DNA of 64,000 bases from Planobispora rosea (GTDB lineage: Bacteria > Actinomycetota > Actinomycetes > Streptosporangiales > Streptosporangiaceae): NCBI RefSeq assembly GCF_014648175.1, contig NZ_BMQP01000034.1:1-64000 (forward strand), in the 5' to 3' direction. Both the position numbers and the translations under genes were made by a program. Within the stretch, counting starts at the first letter, position 1; each line of letters starts with the position of its first letter. A model generated the notes under the pieces. It had not been told where the DNA came from, searched no databases, and saw nothing but the letters and a program-made list of their open reading frames with translations. Positions 56,063 through 64,000 of this stretch are shown here, one piece after another.

Positions 56063-56715
56063 GGGATCCGGTACCCGACTCCCGTGACGGTCTCGATGAC
56101 CGGCGGATCCCCGATCTTGCGGCGCAGCTTCGTCATCGTCGTCCGCACCGTGTTGGTGAACGGGTCGATGTGCTCGTCCCAGACCTTCTCCAGCAGCGTC
56201 TCGGCGGAGACCACCGCCCCGTCGGCGCGCAGCAGCTCGGCCAGCACGCCGAACTCCTTGCGGGAGAGCGGCACGTACCGCCCGTCGCGGAAGACCTGCC
56301 GGTGCGCCCGGTCCAGGCGGATGCCCGCCCGCTCCAGCATCGGCGGGTCGGCCGGACGCGCCCGGCGGCCCAGGGCGTGGACGCGGGCCACCAGTTCCTC
56401 GAAGGCGAACGGCTTGGGCAGGTAGTCGTCTGCGCCGAGGGACAGCCCCTCGACCCGGGAGCGCACGTCGCCCGCGGCGGTGAGCATCAGGACGCGCACG
56501 AGAAGGCCGTCGGCGACCGCGGTCCGGCACACCTCGTCGCCGTGCACGCCCGGCAGGTCCCGGTCCAGGACGAGGACGTCGTAGTCGTGGACCCGGAGCC
56601 GTTCCAGCGCCGCCTCCCCGTCGTAGGCGACGTCCACGGCGAACGCCTCCCCGCGCAGCCCCTCCGCGATCGAGTCGGCGAGCATCCGCTCGTCCTCGGT
56701 GACCAGCACTCGCAA
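56059..56715 (-). CDS. OmpR-family response regulator
   Basis: 218 residues. Receiver: VLVTEDERMLADSI, phospho-acceptor Asp51 in VLVLDRDLPGVHGD, LTAAGDV and LPKPFAFEEL. The winged-helix part (LSRKEFGVLAELLRADGAVVSAETLLEKVWDE; RTTMTKLRRKIGDP; ETVTGVGYRIP) is complete. TTG 56715 has GGAGGGG just upstream and begins at the domain start; the frame is open to 56772. Its kinase gene overlaps it by four bases. The divergent gene is the GT-C-like protein, a possible target. Confidence 0.92.
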   Translation of the reverse strand: MRVLVTEDERMLADSIAEGLRGEAFAVDVAYDGEAALERLRVHDYDVLVLDRDLPGVHGDEVCRTAVADGLLVRVLMLTAAGDVRSRVEGLSLGADDYLPKPFAFEELVARVHALGRRARPADPPMLERAGIRLDRAHRQVFRDGRYVPLSRKEFGVLAELLRADGAVVSAETLLEKVWDEHIDPFTNTVRTTMTKLRRKIGDPPVIETVTGVGYRIP

Positions 56716-56871
56716 AACCCCTCCATGATCTTCGAGTTCGCCAGCATGCCACGGAAGGCATAACGCAGGCATAACCGGATGCGGTGACGGCGAGGTTATC
56801 GATCAGTCGCTGGACTGCTCCCCACCGAGCCGGGAACCGCCCGGCCCCGGCCCCGAACCGGGGGACCGTCC

Positions 56872-58362
56872 ATGACCGCTTCACCCGGCGACGTCCGGAC
56901 CGCACCCGCCGCACCGCCCTCCGCACCGCCCGACGGCCACGCGCCGCACGGCGGTCGCCGGGCCGTACGGCACGCCCTGATCCGGGCCCTGCGCACCGGT
57001 CACACGCTCTTCGCCGTCGTGCTCGCCCTGGCCGCGGCGCTGCGCGGCCTCGTCATGCTCGGCTACGACACGGCCCAGCTCTACTGGTACGACTCCTTCA
57101 CCTATCTGGACACGGCCGTCCACCTCAAGCCCGCCGGCGCGTTCCACCCGGCCGGGTACTCCGCGTTCCTCCGGCTGCTGTGGCCCTTCCACAGCGTCGA
57201 GCTCGTCGTGGGCGTGCAGCACGTCATGGGACTCGGCATGGGCCTGATGATCTATCTGGTGCTGCGCCGCAACGCGCTTCCCGCGTGGGGCGCGACACTG
57301 GCCCCCCTGCCCGTCCTGTTCGATCCGGCGTTCGCCAGGCTTGAGCACTCCATCCTCTCCGACACCCAGGTCACCTTCCTCGTCGTCGCCGCCCTGACGG
57401 TCCTGCTGTGGCGGGCCCGGCTGTCGGTGCGGGGAGCCGCCGCGGCGGGCCTGCTGCTGGCGCTGGCCGGGCTCACCCGCACGGCCGCGGTCCCGCTGCT
57501 CGTCCTGGTCCTGCTCTATCTGGTACTGCGGCGGGCGGGGTGGCGGCAGGTGGTCGCGCTCGCCCTCGCCGGGCTGGTGCCGCTGGCCGCCTACGCGGGC
57601 TGGTACCGGCACCACCACGGGCGGTTCGCGCTCAGCGGCTCGGACGGCGTGGCGCTGTGGGCGCGCACGATGACGTTCGCCGACTGCTCGGTGATCAGGC
57701 CTCCGGCCGAGGAGGCGAAGCTCTGCCCGAACGGCACCGTCGTGGACGCCGCCTCGGAGTACGTGTGGGCTCCCGGAGCCCCGCTCAACCGGCTGCCCGG
57801 GGACCGGTTCTCGCACAACGGCCTGGCCCGCTCCTTCGCCTTGCGGGCCATCGCCGCGCAGCCGCTGGACTACGTCCGCGAGATCGCCCGGGACGCCTCA
57901 CTCGCCTTCGCCCCGACCCCCGTGCGCCATCCCCTGCGGGTCTCCCCCGCCCTGTCGTTCCCGCGGGGCTCCTGGGATCTGCCCGCGTTCCCGCTGATCG
58001 ACAAGGTGCGCGCGGAGTACGACGCCGGCATCCGGGGGTTGTCCTCCGTCGAACCGTACGGGAGCCTGCTGGCCGCCTACCGCTACCCCGGGGTCCTGCA
58101 CGGCCCGCTGTTCGGCGTGGTCCTGCTCCTGGGCGGCCTCGGCGCGATCGGGCGGCGCCGTACGGCCCTGCTGCCCTGGGCCGCAGGCGTGTTCCTGTTC
58201 CTCGGCCCGATCGCGGCACTGGACTTCGACCACCGCTACGTGCTGCCGGCCGTCCCGGCGGCGTGCATCGCCGCCGCCCTCGGGACCGCCGCCCTCTGGC
58301 GCCACGCTGCGCGCCCGCCGCTCAGGCCCGCGGATGTCCGGGAAATCACCGAATCCCGTTGA
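56872..58362 (+). CDS. polytopic membrane protein, GT-C-like (paralogue of 22029-23495)
   Basis: 496 residues with about ten hydrophobic helices after a cytosolic Pro/Ala-rich start of 40 residues. The first outer loop LYWYDSFTYLDTAVHLKP carries the acidic residues expected of a GT-C active site. Shared with the paralogue: HPAGYSAFLRLLWPFHS, VQHVMGLGMGLMIYLVLRR, EHSILSDTQVTFLV, WARTMTFADC. GT-C enzymes use lipid-phosphate sugars on the outer membrane face; this role is inferred from topology only. ATG 56872 has GGGGGA seven bases upstream. It is divergent from a two-component system. Confidence 0.8.
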   Translation: MTASPGDVRTAPAAPPSAPPDGHAPHGGRRAVRHALIRALRTGHTLFAVVLALAAALRGLVMLGYDTAQLYWYDSFTYLDTAVHLKPAGAFHPAGYSAFLRLLWPFHSVELVVGVQHVMGLGMGLMIYLVLRRNALPAWGATLAPLPVLFDPAFARLEHSILSDTQVTFLVVAALTVLLWRARLSVRGAAAAGLLLALAGLTRTAAVPLLVLVLLYLVLRRAGWRQVVALALAGLVPLAAYAGWYRHHHGRFALSGSDGVALWARTMTFADCSVIRPPAEEAKLCPNGTVVDAASEYVWAPGAPLNRLPGDRFSHNGLARSFALRAIAAQPLDYVREIARDASLAFAPTPVRHPLRVSPALSFPRGSWDLPAFPLIDKVRAEYDAGIRGLSSVEPYGSLLAAYRYPGVLHGPLFGVVLLLGGLGAIGRRRTALLPWAAGVFLFLGPIAALDFDHRYVLPAVPAACIAAALGTAALWRHAARPPLRPADVREITESR

Positions 58363-58400
58363 CCACGGAGACAGGCCGTTCCCCGAACGCAGGACGGCGC

Positions 58401-58435
58401 ACGGCCCGCGACCCGCGGTCCGGGGCGCGGGCCGT
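58401..58435. terminator. bidirectional hairpin terminator
   Basis: ACGGCCCGCG at 58401-58410 pairs with 58426-58435 (10 bp, 15-base GC-rich loop) between the convergent GT-C-like and ppc genes. Confidence 0.6.
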
Positions 58436-58452
58436 ACGGCACGGGCACGGGA

Positions 58453-61092
58453 TCAGCCGGTGTTCTGCAGGCCCGCGGCGACGCCGTTGACCGACAGCAG
58501 CAGCAGCGTGGACAGCCGGTCGCGCTCGTCCTCCGGCAGGTCCTCGTCGGCGCGGAGCCGGGACAGGGCCCGGAGCTGGAGGTGGGAGAGCGCGTCCACG
58601 TACGGGTCGCGGAGCTGGACCGCGCGGGACAGCACCCGGCGGTTCTCCAGCAGGCGGGTGTGGCCGGTGACCTCCAGGACCAGGCGGCGGGTCAGGTCGT
58701 ACTCGGCCAGGACCTGCTCCATGAAGTCGTCCCGGCCGCCGAGCGCGAGGTAGCGGGAGGCGATCTCCCGGTCGGTCTTGGCCAGGGACATCTCCACGTT
58801 GTCCAGCAGGGAGGCGAACAGCGGCCACTCGCGGTAGGCGGCGCGCAGCTCCTCGATCCCGGTCTCGGAGACGACCGCCTCCAGGCCGCTGCCCAGGCCG
58901 TACCAGCCGGGCAGGTTGACCCGGGTCTGCGCCCAGGCGAACACCCACGGGATGGCCCGCAGGTCGTCCAGGGACCGGGGCGCGCCCAGGCCGCGGCGGG
59001 CCGGGCGGGACCCCAGCCGGAGCGAGCCGATCTCCTCCAGCGGGCTGACCAGCGAGAACCACTCGGGGAAGCCGGGCGCCTCGGTCAGCGACCGGTAGGC
59101 CTTCTCCGAGGCGGAGGCGACCCGTCCGGCCACCGAGCGGAAGCGCGCGGCGGCCTCGGCGGTGCGGGCCTCGACGGCCGGGGTGGAGGCGAGCAGCACC
59201 GCGGAGGTGACCTGCTCCAGGTGACGGCGGCCGATGGCCTCGTGGCCGTACCGGGCGAAGATGACCTCGCCCTGCTCGGTGACCTTGAACCGGCCGCCGA
59301 CCGAGCCGGGGGCCTGGGCGAGCACGGCCCGGTTGGCCGGTCCGCCGCCCCGGCCCAGGGCGCCGCCCCGGCCGTGGAAGAGGGTCAGCCGCACATCGTG
59401 CTCGGCGGCCCAGGCGGCCAGCGCCTCCTGTGCCTCGTACAGCTTCAGGGTGGCGGCGGCCGGGCCGAGCTCCTTGGCCGAGTCGGAGTAGCCGAGCATG
59501 ACCTCCAGGCGGCGGCCGTTGACCGCGAGGCGGGCCTGGATGCCGGGGATCTGGAGCATCCCGGAGAGCACGGCGGGCGCGGCGGCCAGGTCGGCCCCGG
59601 ACTCGAACAGCGGGACCACGTCGAGCGCGGGCGCCCGCTCGCCGAGGGCGTGCCGGGCCAGCTCGTAGACCGCGGCGATGTCGTCGGCCGAGCGGGTGAA
59701 GGAGACGACGTAGCGGGAGCAGGCGGTCACGCCGAACCGCTCCTGGATCCAGCCGATCGTCCGGATGGTGGCCAGCACCTCGTCCGTGCGCTCGGAGGTC
59801 TCACCCGCGGCGATCTCGGCCAGCGCGGTGGCGTGGACCTGCGAGTGCTGGCGCACCTCCAGCTCCGCCAGGTGGAAGCCGAACGTCTCGGCCTGCCAGA
59901 TCAGGTGCTGCAGCTCGCCGTACGCCTGCCGCCGCGCCCCGGCGGCGGCCAGGGACGCCTGGGCCAGGCGCAGGTCGGCCAGGAACTCCTCCGGCGAGCG
60001 GTAGGCCAGGTCGAGGCCACGCTGCCGGGTGGCGGCGATCCGGGCCGCGACGTACAGCAGCCACTGCCGGTGCGGCTCCCGCGGGGAGCGGGTGGCCATC
60101 TCGGAGACCAGCTCGGGATGGTCGTTCTCGGCGGCGGCCAGCGCGGTGCGCAGCTCCGGCGAGGCCGGGGTGTACTCGGCGGTGACGGTGAGGCTGCGGG
60201 CGATCCGCAGGGTGGCGTTCTCCAGGGCGATCAGCACGTGCTCGGACTGGATGAGCAGGGCGTCCCTGGTCACCTTGGCGGTGACGTTGGGGTTGCCGTC
60301 CCGGTCGCCGCCGATCCAGCTGCCGTAGCGGATGAAGGGCCGGGTCCGCGGCTCGCGCGTGCCGCTGTCCTCACCGAGCGCGGCGTCCATCGCGCGGTAG
60401 ACCTGGGGGACCATCCGGAACAGCGTCTCGTCGAAGGCCGCCATCGCGGTGCGGACCTCGTCCAGCGGGTCGAGCTTGGTGTGCCGGAGCTGGGCGGTCC
60501 GCCAGAGCAGGTCGATCTCCTCCAGCAGCCGCCGCCGGGTCTCGGCGCGCTCGGACGCGCCGCGCCCGGGGTCGTTGTAGGCGGCGAGCTGACCGCTGAC
60601 CCGCTGGATCGCGGTCACCACGGCGCGCCTGCGCGCCTCGGTGGGGTGCGCGGTCAGCACCGGGTGCAGCCGCAGCCCTTCGACGAGCTCGGCGACGCGT
60701 TCGTCGCCGAGTTCCTGCACGGTCTGGGCCAGCGACTCCGGGAGCGGCTGCTCGCCGGTGTCGCGGGAGCGGAGCGTCCGGATGCGGAAGTGCTCCTCGG
60801 CCAGGTTCGCCAGGTGGAAGTAGCAGGTGAAGGCCCGGGCGATCTTGACGGCCCGGCTGATCGGCCACTCGGCGACCATCGCGGTGATCTCCTCGACGGA
60901 GACCTCCCGGCGACGGGCCGCGATGACGGCCTTGCGGAGGCGTTCGACATCGGCGAGCAGGTCGTCCCCGCCGTGTTCGGCGATGACCTGCCCCAGGAGC
61001 CCACCGAGCAGCCGCACGTCCGCGCGGAGCTCGTCGGGCATCTCGGTGACAGCGGAAGAACGTTCTGCCTGATGGGGCGCGCTGGCGGACAT
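58453..61092 (-). CDS. ppc: phosphoenolpyruvate carboxylase
   Basis: 879 residues, the usual bacterial length. Carboxylates PEP to oxaloacetate for anaplerosis. Catalytic His149 in VLTAHPTEARRR; GSWIGGDRDGNPNVT; the mobile loop FHGRGGALGRGGGPANRAVLAQAPGSV; and the conserved C-terminus AAGLQNTG. ATG 61092 was chosen; an ATG at 61041 (MPDELRADV) is also plausible because homology begins there. The gene stands alone, convergent with the GT-C-like gene. Confidence 0.96.
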   Translation of the reverse strand: MSASAPHQAERSSAVTEMPDELRADVRLLGGLLGQVIAEHGGDDLLADVERLRKAVIAARRREVSVEEITAMVAEWPISRAVKIARAFTCYFHLANLAEEHFRIRTLRSRDTGEQPLPESLAQTVQELGDERVAELVEGLRLHPVLTAHPTEARRRAVVTAIQRVSGQLAAYNDPGRGASERAETRRRLLEEIDLLWRTAQLRHTKLDPLDEVRTAMAAFDETLFRMVPQVYRAMDAALGEDSGTREPRTRPFIRYGSWIGGDRDGNPNVTAKVTRDALLIQSEHVLIALENATLRIARSLTVTAEYTPASPELRTALAAAENDHPELVSEMATRSPREPHRQWLLYVAARIAATRQRGLDLAYRSPEEFLADLRLAQASLAAAGARRQAYGELQHLIWQAETFGFHLAELEVRQHSQVHATALAEIAAGETSERTDEVLATIRTIGWIQERFGVTACSRYVVSFTRSADDIAAVYELARHALGERAPALDVVPLFESGADLAAAPAVLSGMLQIPGIQARLAVNGRRLEVMLGYSDSAKELGPAAATLKLYEAQEALAAWAAEHDVRLTLFHGRGGALGRGGGPANRAVLAQAPGSVGGRFKVTEQGEVIFARYGHEAIGRRHLEQVTSAVLLASTPAVEARTAEAAARFRSVAGRVASASEKAYRSLTEAPGFPEWFSLVSPLEEIGSLRLGSRPARRGLGAPRSLDDLRAIPWVFAWAQTRVNLPGWYGLGSGLEAVVSETGIEELRAAYREWPLFASLLDNVEMSLAKTDREIASRYLALGGRDDFMEQVLAEYDLTRRLVLEVTGHTRLLENRRVLSRAVQLRDPYVDALSHLQLRALSRLRADEDLPEDERDRLSTLLLLSVNGVAAGLQNTG

Positions 61093-61168
61093 GCCTGCCA
61101 GCGTAGCGAGAGCGTTTTCTCCCGCGGAGGGCGGTCTCACCTATTGGACTAGACCACCGGTGAGCGGC

Positions 61169-62791
61169 TCAGGCGGGCCGGGAGATGGCGCCCAGGATCT
61201 CCGGGTACCGGGTGAACCCGATGTTCCCGGCGAGCCTGCGCCCGCCCCAGGAGATCAGGATCCCGTACGGCAGGGCGAGCACCCCCACCCAGGAGAGGCC
61301 GAACAGCACGGGCAGCGTGACGGGCAGCATCAACAGGCCGGTGCCGAGCATCGCCCCGAACGACCCCGCGAAGGCGATGCCGCCCTGCCCCGGCGCCGCC
61401 CCGGTGAAGGCGTTGAGCCGCTCCGGGACGGTGTACGGCATCAGCACGCTCGTCACCGCGCCCACGCCCAGCCCGACGCCCAGCACGCCCCAGGAGGAGA
61501 TCACGGCGGGGAGCGCCCAGCCGACGTTCCCGGCGAGCAGGCCCGCGATCACCGACAGCACGGCGAGCACCGGGACCGCGATCGTCGCCACCGCCAGGTG
61601 CCGCCCGGCGAGGTCGGTCCGCCAGTCGCGGGCGGTGCCGTACGCCATGGAGTTCATCCACAACGAGCGGCCGTCGATGCCGAAGGAGTTGCACGACTGC
61701 AGGCTGATCATCAAGGCGCCGATGCAGGCGGGGCCGATGGCGAGCGCGGCGCTGGGCGAGGTCCCCTCCTGCCCGTTGAGGGAGAAGGCCATGATGCCGG
61801 TGACCGCGAGGGCGGCGAACCAGCCGACCCGGCCGCGGGGGTCGCGGCGGGCGTACTTGAGCTCCTTGGTGGCGACCGCCGCCAGCTGCCCGTCGGGCAG
61901 GACGCGGGCCAGCAGGCCGCGGGAGTTTCGGACCGAGGCGCCCTCGGTGGAGGCGTCCGTGGTGACCAGCGCCCGGCGCAGCGCCGCGATCCAGAGCCAC
62001 CCGATCACGGCCACCAGGACGGCGAGGACGGCCAGCTCGGCCAGGGCCACGGCGCCGCCGTCGGCGACGGCGTGCGCCGCCATGCCCGGCGGGGTCCAGC
62101 GCAGCGCCGAGGCCAGGCCCCGCAGCACCGCCAGCGGGTCGCCGCCGATCCCCCGATTGATCAGGAGGTTGGGGAGCTGGGCGGCCACGACGACGAAGAT
62201 CGCCGAGATCGCGAGCACGTCCCGGCCGCGGCGGGTGCGCAGCACACCGGACAGCGAGGTGGTGATCAGCCGGGAGACGACGACGCACAGGGCGAACTGG
62301 AGCAGCACGGCGACGACGCCGACGAGCACGCCGCCGATCCCGCCGGCCAGGCCCACGATCGCACCGGAGGTGATGACCAGGGTGGCGATCGGCCAGACAC
62401 CGGTGACGGAGGAGGCGAACATGCCGGCCGCGAGCTGCCCGGTCCGCAGCGGGAGCAGCGCGAGCCGGGACGGGTCGAGGGTGTCGTCCAGGCCGAAGGC
62501 CAGCAGCGGCACGATCGCCCAGCCGACCAGGAGGGCGGTGAACAGCACGATCCCGGCGTCCAGCGCGATGTCGGCGGGGGCCAGGCGCAGCATCGCCATG
62601 ACGATGAAGCCGGAGGAGGCGACGAGGAGGGCGGCGATCAGGGTGAAGATGAAGCCGAGCAGGCGCGTGGTGTCGCCGCGCAGGTTCCCGGCGATCAGCC
62701 GGAGCTTGAGCCGGACGAAGATCGATGGACCCACCCGGACGGCGCCCGCCTGGCCGTTCCCCGCCCCGGGGAACGCTCTGTCCGGGCTCAT
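61169..62791 (-). CDS. ABC transporter permease
   Basis: A 540-residue integral membrane protein with about 12-14 hydrophobic helices, arranged as two similar halves separated by a cytosolic region (LVTTDASTEGASVRNSRGLL...LAAVATKELKYARRDPRGRVGW). The KELxxxxRDPR motif is common in ABC-2-type bacterial permeases. Its ATG overlaps the ATPase stop as ATGA, so they form one exporter. The substrate is unknown; lipid, peptide or drug export would fit the ABC-2 type. Confidence 0.85.
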   Translation of the reverse strand: MSPDRAFPGAGNGQAGAVRVGPSIFVRLKLRLIAGNLRGDTTRLLGFIFTLIAALLVASSGFIVMAMLRLAPADIALDAGIVLFTALLVGWAIVPLLAFGLDDTLDPSRLALLPLRTGQLAAGMFASSVTGVWPIATLVITSGAIVGLAGGIGGVLVGVVAVLLQFALCVVVSRLITTSLSGVLRTRRGRDVLAISAIFVVVAAQLPNLLINRGIGGDPLAVLRGLASALRWTPPGMAAHAVADGGAVALAELAVLAVLVAVIGWLWIAALRRALVTTDASTEGASVRNSRGLLARVLPDGQLAAVATKELKYARRDPRGRVGWFAALAVTGIMAFSLNGQEGTSPSAALAIGPACIGALMISLQSCNSFGIDGRSLWMNSMAYGTARDWRTDLAGRHLAVATIAVPVLAVLSVIAGLLAGNVGWALPAVISSWGVLGVGLGVGAVTSVLMPYTVPERLNAFTGAAPGQGGIAFAGSFGAMLGTGLLMLPVTLPVLFGLSWVGVLALPYGILISWGGRRLAGNIGFTRYPEILGAISRPA

Positions 62792-63567
62792 GCCGAGGTC
62801 GCGCCCAGCCACGACAGCCCCTCCTCCCCGTTCCCGTTCGCGGGTGCGCCGACCAGGCCCAGGAACGCCTCGTTGAGGCTCCGGCCGCCGCGCACCGCCT
62901 CCAGCGGGCCCTGCGCGACGATCTGACCGCGGTTCATCACCGAGACCCAGTCGCACAGGCGCTCGACGAGGTCCATGACGTGGCTGGAGAAGACGACGGT
63001 CGCTCCGGAGGCGGTGTAGCGGCGCAGCACCTCGACCAGGGTGTTGGCGCTGACCGGGTCGACGCCCTCGAACGGCTCGTCCAGGAAGAGCACCTTCGGG
63101 TTGTGCAGCAGCGCGGCGGCCAGGCCGATCTTCTTGCGCATGCCGGTGGAGTAGTCGACGACGAGCTTGTCGGCGGACTCGGTGAGGTCCATGACGCGCA
63201 GGAGCTCCTCGGCGCGCCGCTCCACCTCGGCCTTGGGGATGCCGCGCAGCTGGCCGTTGTAGGAGAGCAGCTCCCTGCCGGACAGGCGCTCGAACAGGCG
63301 CAGCCCCTCGGGCAGGACGCCGATGCGGGCCTTGACGGCGACGGGGTCGCGCCAGACGTCGGCGCCGTCGATGTGGATGAGTCCGGCGTCCGGACGGAGC
63401 AGACCCGTGACCATGCTCAGCGTGGTGGTCTTGCCGGCGCCGTTGGGACCGACCAGTCCGGCGAAGCTGCCCCGGGGGACCATGAGATCGACCCCGCCCA
63501 CAGCCACCTGTTCCCCGAACCGCTTGAACAGCCCCTGGGTCCGTACAGCGTCCGTGATGTCCGTCAT
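62788..63567 (-). CDS. ABC transporter ATP-binding protein
   Basis: 259 residues. Walker A GLVGPNGAGKTTTLSM, Q-loop region VLPEGLRLFERLSGRELL, signature DYSTGMRKKIGLAAALLHNP, Walker B VLFLDEPFEGVDP and switch His in VVFSSHVMDLVE. The signature reads YSTGMRKK, the variant of ABC-2 drug/lipid exporters. It pairs with the overlapping permease gene. ATG 63567; no strong ribosome binding site is seen. Confidence 0.94.
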   Translation of the reverse strand: MTDITDAVRTQGLFKRFGEQVAVGGVDLMVPRGSFAGLVGPNGAGKTTTLSMVTGLLRPDAGLIHIDGADVWRDPVAVKARIGVLPEGLRLFERLSGRELLSYNGQLRGIPKAEVERRAEELLRVMDLTESADKLVVDYSTGMRKKIGLAAALLHNPKVLFLDEPFEGVDPVSANTLVEVLRRYTASGATVVFSSHVMDLVERLCDWVSVMNRGQIVAQGPLEAVRGGRSLNEAFLGLVGAPANGNGEEGLSWLGATSA

Positions 63568-63662
63568 GACGCCCACTTTGTCATATTTCCCTACTAGGGA
63601 TCTCCGCTTCTCCCCTGGCAACGAACGGGTCACCCGGATAGTTCGGGATGTCAGGAGGCGGT

Positions 63663-63668
63663 TACTCT
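63663..63668 (+). promoter_or_regulatory. possible -10 box before the carboxylase leader
   Basis: TACTCT eight bases before the ATG of a 26-codon leader ORF. The -35 is weak. Confidence 0.35.
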
Positions 63669-63676
63669 TCTGGGCT

Positions 63677-63757
63677 ATGAGCCGGAGCGGACCCGACGCG
63701 GTGAGCGGAGTGGATCGCGAGGAACGAGCGGCCCGCGCAGCGAATGAGGAGCGGTGA
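63677..63757 (+). CDS. possible 26-codon leader ORF
   Basis: MSRSGPDAVSGVDREERAAR... ends with a TGA that overlaps the GTG of the carboxylase gene (GTGA). It lies just after a -10-like box, so it could be a leaderless leader peptide coupled to the next gene. Its composition is not clearly protein-like and it may be only 5' leader. Low certainty. Confidence 0.25.
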   Translation: MSRSGPDAVSGVDREERAARAANEER

Positions 63758-64000
63758 GCGACCAAGTGAGTGCTGAGCCCGTGACTGAGTCCGTGACTGA
63801 GCCCGTACACGCCGAGATCGACATCCACACGACGGCGGGCAAACTCGCCGACCTGGAGCGTCGCCTGGACGAGGCCGCCCACGCCGGATCCGCCCGCGCG
63901 GTGGAGAGGCAGCACGCCAAGGGCAAGATGACCGCCCGGGAGCGGGTCCTGGCGTTCCTGGACCCCGGCAGTTTCGTGGAGTTCGACACGCTGGCCAGGC
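63754..64000 (+). CDS. acyl-CoA (propionyl-CoA) carboxylase beta subunit, partial
   Basis: The first 82 codons of a carboxyltransferase subunit, cut by the window edge. After a Val/Glu/Thr-rich lead (AEPVTESVTEPVHAEI) comes the family start: TAGKLADLERRLDEAAHAGSARAVERQHAKGKMTARERVLAFLDPGSFVE, typical of AccD/PccB proteins of actinobacterial acyl-CoA carboxylases. It transfers the carboxyl group from biotin to acetyl- or propionyl-CoA. GTG 63754 (AGGAG nearby) or GTG 63766 is the start. birA, needed to biotinylate its partner, lies at 47675-48499. Confidence 0.9.
   Translation, partial: MSDQVSAEPVTESVTEPVHAEIDIHTTAGKLADLERRLDEAAHAGSARAVERQHAKGKMTARERVLAFLDPGSFVEFDTLAR

Overview
This window is about 64 kb of very GC-rich chromosome with strong G/C preference at third codon positions and frequent GTG and TTG starts. 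Gene content fits a mycelial actinobacterium: LytR-CpsA-Psr (LCP) protein, transmembrane Ser/Thr kinase, ECF42-type sigma factor with a DGPF partner, DUF397, RHS toxin, Tat-exported oxidase and leaderless promoters. A Streptosporangium- or Nonomuraea-like genus is my inference from this gene set; nothing in the window proves it.

Region 1 (1-13.4 kb): a GT4 glycosyltransferase and an acetoacetate-decarboxylase-like protein are followed by a long minus-strand cluster (9.2 to 2.2 kb). It holds two CDP-alcohol phosphotransferases, a glycerol-1-phosphate-dehydrogenase-family protein, an inositol-phosphate-cytidylyltransferase-like enzyme, a DUF5941 membrane protein, a GT2 and a PfkB-like protein with a lost catalytic motif. 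Divergent or nearby are an IspD/TarI-type cytidylyltransferase, a membrane GT2 and an LCP ligase. Together they look like a pathway that builds a phosphodiester-linked polyol or glycolipid/wall polymer on the cytoplasmic face and attaches it to the wall. This is the best candidate for an undescribed biosynthetic system here.

Region 2 (13-24.4 kb): STAS protein, APC amino-acid permease, Tat-exported flavin amine oxidase, receptor Ser/Thr kinase, a DGPF/ECF42 pair with a good ECF42 promoter match, an SRPBCC protein, a polytopic GT-C-like protein and an imine-reductase-like dehydrogenase.

Region 3 (24.5-35.6 kb): an integrated element bounded by 74-bp direct repeats with one mismatch. The repeats are the 3' end of an acyl-CoA dehydrogenase gene, which is intact at the right end and left as a fragment at the left end. 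The element carries a truncated tyrosine recombinase, an 8-kb RHS/Hint polymorphic toxin with an unusual lysine-rich block, small AT-richer ORFs where immunity genes would sit, a broken HAD hydrolase and a cold-shock-like protein.

Region 4 (35.5-48.5 kb): mostly housekeeping functions: acyl-CoA dehydrogenase, UDP-glucose dehydrogenase, purE/purK, GtrA, a two-component system, bfd-bfr under two iron boxes, a class III nucleotidyl cyclase with a PH-domain protein, and biotin ligase.

Region 5 (48.6-64 kb): FdhF/YdeP-type molybdoenzyme with fdhD; an epoxide hydrolase and a DHA2 exporter that share an almost identical operator-promoter; a second two-component system; a paralogue of the GT-C-like protein; PEP carboxylase; an ABC exporter; and the start of an acyl-CoA carboxylase beta subunit at the right edge. 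Many convergent gene ends are separated by long perfect hairpins.
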